DNA from: an uncultured Kiloniellales bacterium
GTDB lineage: Bacteria; Pseudomonadota; Alphaproteobacteria; Kiloniellales; JAKSDN01
Assembly: GCA_947259625.1 (NCBI GenBank)
Contig: CAMYMY010000027.1
Location: 1 to 16,635 of the forward strand
Reading direction: 5' to 3'
DNA: 16,635 bases
Below, one piece after another: positions 14,778 through 16,635 of the stretch (position 1 is its first letter; each line of letters opens with the position of its first letter). The notes under the pieces are model-generated. The model had not been told where the DNA came from and searched no databases. It worked only from the letters and a program-made list of their open reading frames with translations. A program made the position numbers and the translations under genes.

Positions 14778-15296
14778 TCAGGCGGCCCCGTTCGCCGCGG
14801 CCTCGAGGCCGCAGTGGGCGATGATGAACGCGGCGATCGCCTCGGCGTCGTTGAGGTCGAGCTGCGGCAGGTCCAGCCCGGGCAGGGGTGCGTCGCTCGC
14901 CACGGCGACGATCTTGGGGTCGTTGTGGCACAGCAGCGGCTTGCCCCGGGCGGGCCGGTGGACCTCCAGCTTCTCGTAGATCTCGCGCTTAAAGCCCTCG
15001 ACCAGCAGGAGATCGACCGGCGCCATTTGCCGCATCAAGTCCGCTACGGTGGGTTCCGGCTCGCCGCGCAGATCGCGCATGAGGGCCCAGCGCCGGGCCG
15101 AGGCGACCATGACTTCGGTGGCGCCGGCCGCGCGGTGCTCGTAAGAGTCCTTGCCCGGCGTGTCGACCTCGAAGCCGTGGTGGGCGTGCTTCAGGGTCGA
15201 TACGGAAAGGCCGTGACACACCAGCGCCGGAATCAGTTTGGTGACCAGCGTCGTCTTGCCGCTGCCGCTCCAACCGGCCAGTCCGAAGACCTTCAT
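14778..15296 (-). CDS. mobB: Molybdopterin-guanine dinucleotide biosynthesis adaptor MobB
   Basis: P-loop GTP-binding protein of 172 residues that assists MobA in attaching GMP to molybdenum cofactor. The Walker A motif GWSGSGKTT is at about residues 8-16 (Lys14). It is followed by LVTKLIPAL, the family segment STLKHAHHGFEVDTPGKDSY, RAAGATEVMVASARRWALM, and DLLLVEGFKREIYEKLEVHR, which carries the second nucleotide-binding motif. The length is normal for MobB. The ATG at 15296 begins 30 nt after the pgsA stop, so it is probably read from the pgsA promoter. The gene ends at the convergent hairpin. moeA-moaD-moaE resume on the same strand only after the plus-strand signalling module. Confidence 0.93.
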   Translation of the reverse strand: MKVFGLAGWSGSGKTTLVTKLIPALVCHGLSVSTLKHAHHGFEVDTPGKDSYEHRAAGATEVMVASARRWALMRDLRGEPEPTVADLMRQMAPVDLLLVEGFKREIYEKLEVHRPARGKPLLCHNDPKIVAVASDAPLPGLDLPQLDLNDAEAIAAFIIAHCGLEAAANGAA

Positions 15297-15326
15297 GATC
15301 GCTTCCCCGCCCCGGCTGCCGCCCGG

Positions 15327-15884
15327 CTATTCGGCCATCATATGCTTGAGGCCGCGGCGCAGGTAGTCGTAGCCGGTAATGAAGGTGAGCAGTGCGGCGA
15401 TCCACAGGCCGACCTCGCCGATCGTCTGAGTCGGCAGGACGGCGGGCCCGGTATCGCCGACGATGAGAAAGCCGAGGGCGAACATCTGGATCACGGTCTT
15501 CCACTTGGCCAGGCTGCTGACCGGCATGGGAACTCGGATCTCCGCCAGGTATTCGCGCAGACCCGAAACCAGGATCTCGCGGCACAGGATGACCAGCGCC
15601 GGCAGGATCACCAGGCCCTGGATGCTGTCCATGCCGACCAGCATGAGGATCACCGCGGCGACCAGCAGCTTGTCCGCGATCGGATCGAGGAACCGGCCCA
15701 GGGGCGAGACCTCGTTGAGGTGCCTGGCCAAGTAGCCGTCGAAGTAGTCCGTGATGGCGGCCAATCCGAAGAGGCCGCAGGCCAACCAGCGGGGATAGGC
15801 GCCGTCGAGATAGAACAACGGCACCAGAATCGGGATGATGACGATGCGCAGAAGCGTCAACAGGTTCGGCAGGCTGGTCAGCAT
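15327..15884 (-). CDS. pgsA: CDP-diacylglycerol-glycerol-3-phosphate 3-phosphatidyltransferase
   Basis: Integral membrane enzyme of 185 residues that makes phosphatidylglycerol phosphate from CDP-diacylglycerol and glycerol 3-phosphate, the committed step to phosphatidylglycerol and cardiolipin. The CDP-alcohol phosphotransferase signature is complete: Asp46, Asp49-Gly50, Ala53-Arg54, Gly63, Asp67 and Asp71 in DYFDGYLAR...GRFLDPIAD. The N-terminus SLPNLLTLLRI is typical, and several hydrophobic helices follow. The ATG at 15884 has AAGGG 3 nt upstream. uvrC ends 110 nt upstream on the same strand, and uvrC-pgsA linkage is common in proteobacteria. Two copies of an 11-bp repeat lie just in front of the start and may affect its expression. 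Confidence 0.95.
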   Translation of the reverse strand: MLTSLPNLLTLLRIVIIPILVPLFYLDGAYPRWLACGLFGLAAITDYFDGYLARHLNEVSPLGRFLDPIADKLLVAAVILMLVGMDSIQGLVILPALVILCREILVSGLREYLAEIRVPMPVSSLAKWKTVIQMFALGFLIVGDTGPAVLPTQTIGEVGLWIAALLTFITGYDYLRRGLKHMMAE

Positions 15885-15891
15885 GGCCCTT

Positions 15892-15919
15892 TGTATCCGA
15901 CGTCTCTATGTATCCGACG
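15892..15919. repeat. Direct repeat upstream of pgsA
   Basis: TGTATCCGACG occurs at 15892-15902 and again at 15909-15919, a 17-bp period, only 8 bp upstream of the pgsA start codon. It could be a regulator site or a small tandem duplication; no function is known. Confidence 0.45.
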
Positions 15920-15994
15920 GGTCGTCGCGCAACAATGGCCCCTTGTAGCACACGCATGACCGAGGATTAGCAAATTTCGGTTGCGCCGGCCGCG

Positions 15995-16531
15995 TTACGC
16001 GGCGCCGTGGAAGTGGTCGTAGATCCGGCGCGCGACCGCCTTGCTGATGCCCTCGACCGCTTCCAGGTCGGCCAGGCCGGCGCGCCCGACGGTCTGGGCC
16101 GAGCCGAAGTGGTGCAGCAGCGCCTTCTTGCGCTTCGCCCCGATGCCGGCGATATCGTCCAGGGTTGAGCGCAGGCGCGCCTTGCTCCGCCCGCTGCGGT
16201 GTGTGCCGATGGCGAACCTGTGCGCCTCGTCGCGCAGGCGCTGCAGGAAATAGAGCACCGGGTCGCGTGGCGGGAGCAGCAGCGGGTCGCGCCCCGGCAG
16301 GAAGATGCGCTCGCGCCCCGCGTCGCGCTCCGGCCCCTTGGCTATGGCGGCGACGGCCAAGTCCTCCAGGCCGAGGTCGGCCAGCACCTCGCGGGCGACG
16401 TTCAGCTGGCCGCGGCCACCGTCGAGCAGCACCAAGTCGGGCCAGTGCTCGCTCTCGCGCTCCGGGTCCTCCTTGAGAGCCCGCGAGAAGCGGCGCAGGA
16501 GGACCTCGCCCTGCGCCTTGGCCTCGAGGCC
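15995..16531 (-). CDS. uvrC: Excinuclease ABC subunit C, C-terminal part (partial, disrupted)
   Basis: C-terminal end of UvrC, the nuclease subunit that cuts DNA on both sides of a lesion in nucleotide excision repair. Reading from [12 protein letters not shown] near 16508 to the TAA at 15995-15997, I see [14 protein letters not shown] and the [12 protein letters not shown] histidine region of the RNase H-like domain, then the helix-hairpin-helix pair ([20 protein letters not shown] and [19 protein letters not shown]). Upstream of about 16510 the match to UvrC stops: the expected residues before REVL-x-RRF are missing, and the preceding UvrC segment appears on the opposite strand. The minus frame stays open to the window edge, but beyond 16531 it is only the antisense of that flipped segment. 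A palindrome GCCGCG-TTA-CGCGGC (15989-16003) sits on the stop codon. Confidence 0.88.
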   Translation of the reverse strand, partial: GLEAKAQGEVLLRRFSRALKEDPERESEHWPDLVLLDGGRGQLNVAREVLADLGLEDLAVAAIAKGPERDAGRERIFLPGRDPLLLPPRDPVLYFLQRLRDEAHRFAIGTHRSGRSKARLRSTLDDIAGIGAKRKKALLHHFGSAQTVGRAGLADLEAVEGISKAVARRIYDHFHGAA

Positions 16532-16635
16532 ACGCCGCGGCGCATCGAGGTCTACTACAACAGCCACATCCAGGGCGAAAACGCCTACGGTGCCATGATC
16601 GTCGCCGGGTCGGACGGCTTCGTGAAGGCCGCCTA
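16520..16635 (+). pseudogene. Strand-flipped uvrC segment (partial, runs off right edge)
   Basis: On the plus strand this reads [19 protein letters not shown] and then [19 protein letters not shown], the start of the UvrC RNase H-like domain. It should directly precede the minus-strand part, on the same strand. The junction lies at the 12-bp palindrome GGCCTCGAGGCC (16520-16531). The family motif is VYDNSH, whose Asp is a catalytic metal ligand; here it is Tyr (TAC). A second unusual Tyr stands where NAVGAM is expected. Either a local inversion has broken uvrC, or this is a fold-back join with poor sequence at a contig end. It is not a working gene as shown. Confidence 0.7.

Noticed and set aside
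1..16635. tRNA, rRNA, CRISPR, insertion sequence or prophage genes
   Set aside because: I looked on both strands and saw no cloverleaf, repeat-spacer array, transposase or integrase motif. The possible module insertion has no linked mobility gene or clear target-site repeat.

Overview
The window is GC-rich, dense bacterial DNA that looks like an alphaproteobacterium of the Rhodospirillales type. This rests on my reading of the protein sequences (branched-chain aminotransferase, MoeA N-terminus, UvrC 'NSHIQG' motif) and on the uvrC-pgsA-molybdenum-cofactor gene neighbourhood; no search was run. I see no rRNA, tRNA, CRISPR array, transposase or phage gene.

Layout from left to right. (1) 1-1989, minus strand: a CHASE4-HAMP histidine kinase, followed 25 nt downstream by the first 47 codons of another membrane protein that leaves the window at its left edge. 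(2) 2244-4875, minus strand: a marR-ompR-envZ-like operon. (3) 5038-6521, plus strand: a branched-chain aminotransferase (ilvE type) divergent from marR, then a Gre-family elongation-factor-like protein. (4) 6535-8516, minus strand: moeA-moaD-moaE, tightly coupled genes of molybdenum cofactor synthesis. (5) 8976-14746, plus strand: a two-gene signalling module, made of a 1495-residue sensor kinase (periplasmic solute-binding domain, membrane segment, seven PAS-like units, kinase core) and a protein with an N-terminal receiver and its own kinase core. (6) 14778-16531, minus strand: mobB, pgsA and the 3' part of uvrC. (7) 16520-16635: a piece of uvrC coding sequence on the opposite strand, so the right edge is rearranged or chimeric.

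How the parts relate. mobB, moeA, moaD and moaE belong to one pathway (molybdopterin and guanine-dinucleotide molybdenum cofactor) and all lie on the minus strand, but the plus-strand signalling module splits them into two blocks. The module has a ligand-binding sensor and a receiver but no DNA-binding or other recognised output domain, so its target must be elsewhere. The kinase core of its large sensor closely resembles that of the CHASE4 kinase at the left end. The marR-ompR-envZ operon and ilvE share a 162-bp divergent promoter region that carries palindromic candidate operators.

The points most worth a second look are the strand-flipped uvrC segment at the right edge (with Tyr where the family has its catalytic Asp), the signalling module inside the cofactor cluster, the internal PAS duplication in the 1495-residue sensor, and the repeated ATGTT(g)ACAT sites in front of marR/ilvE.
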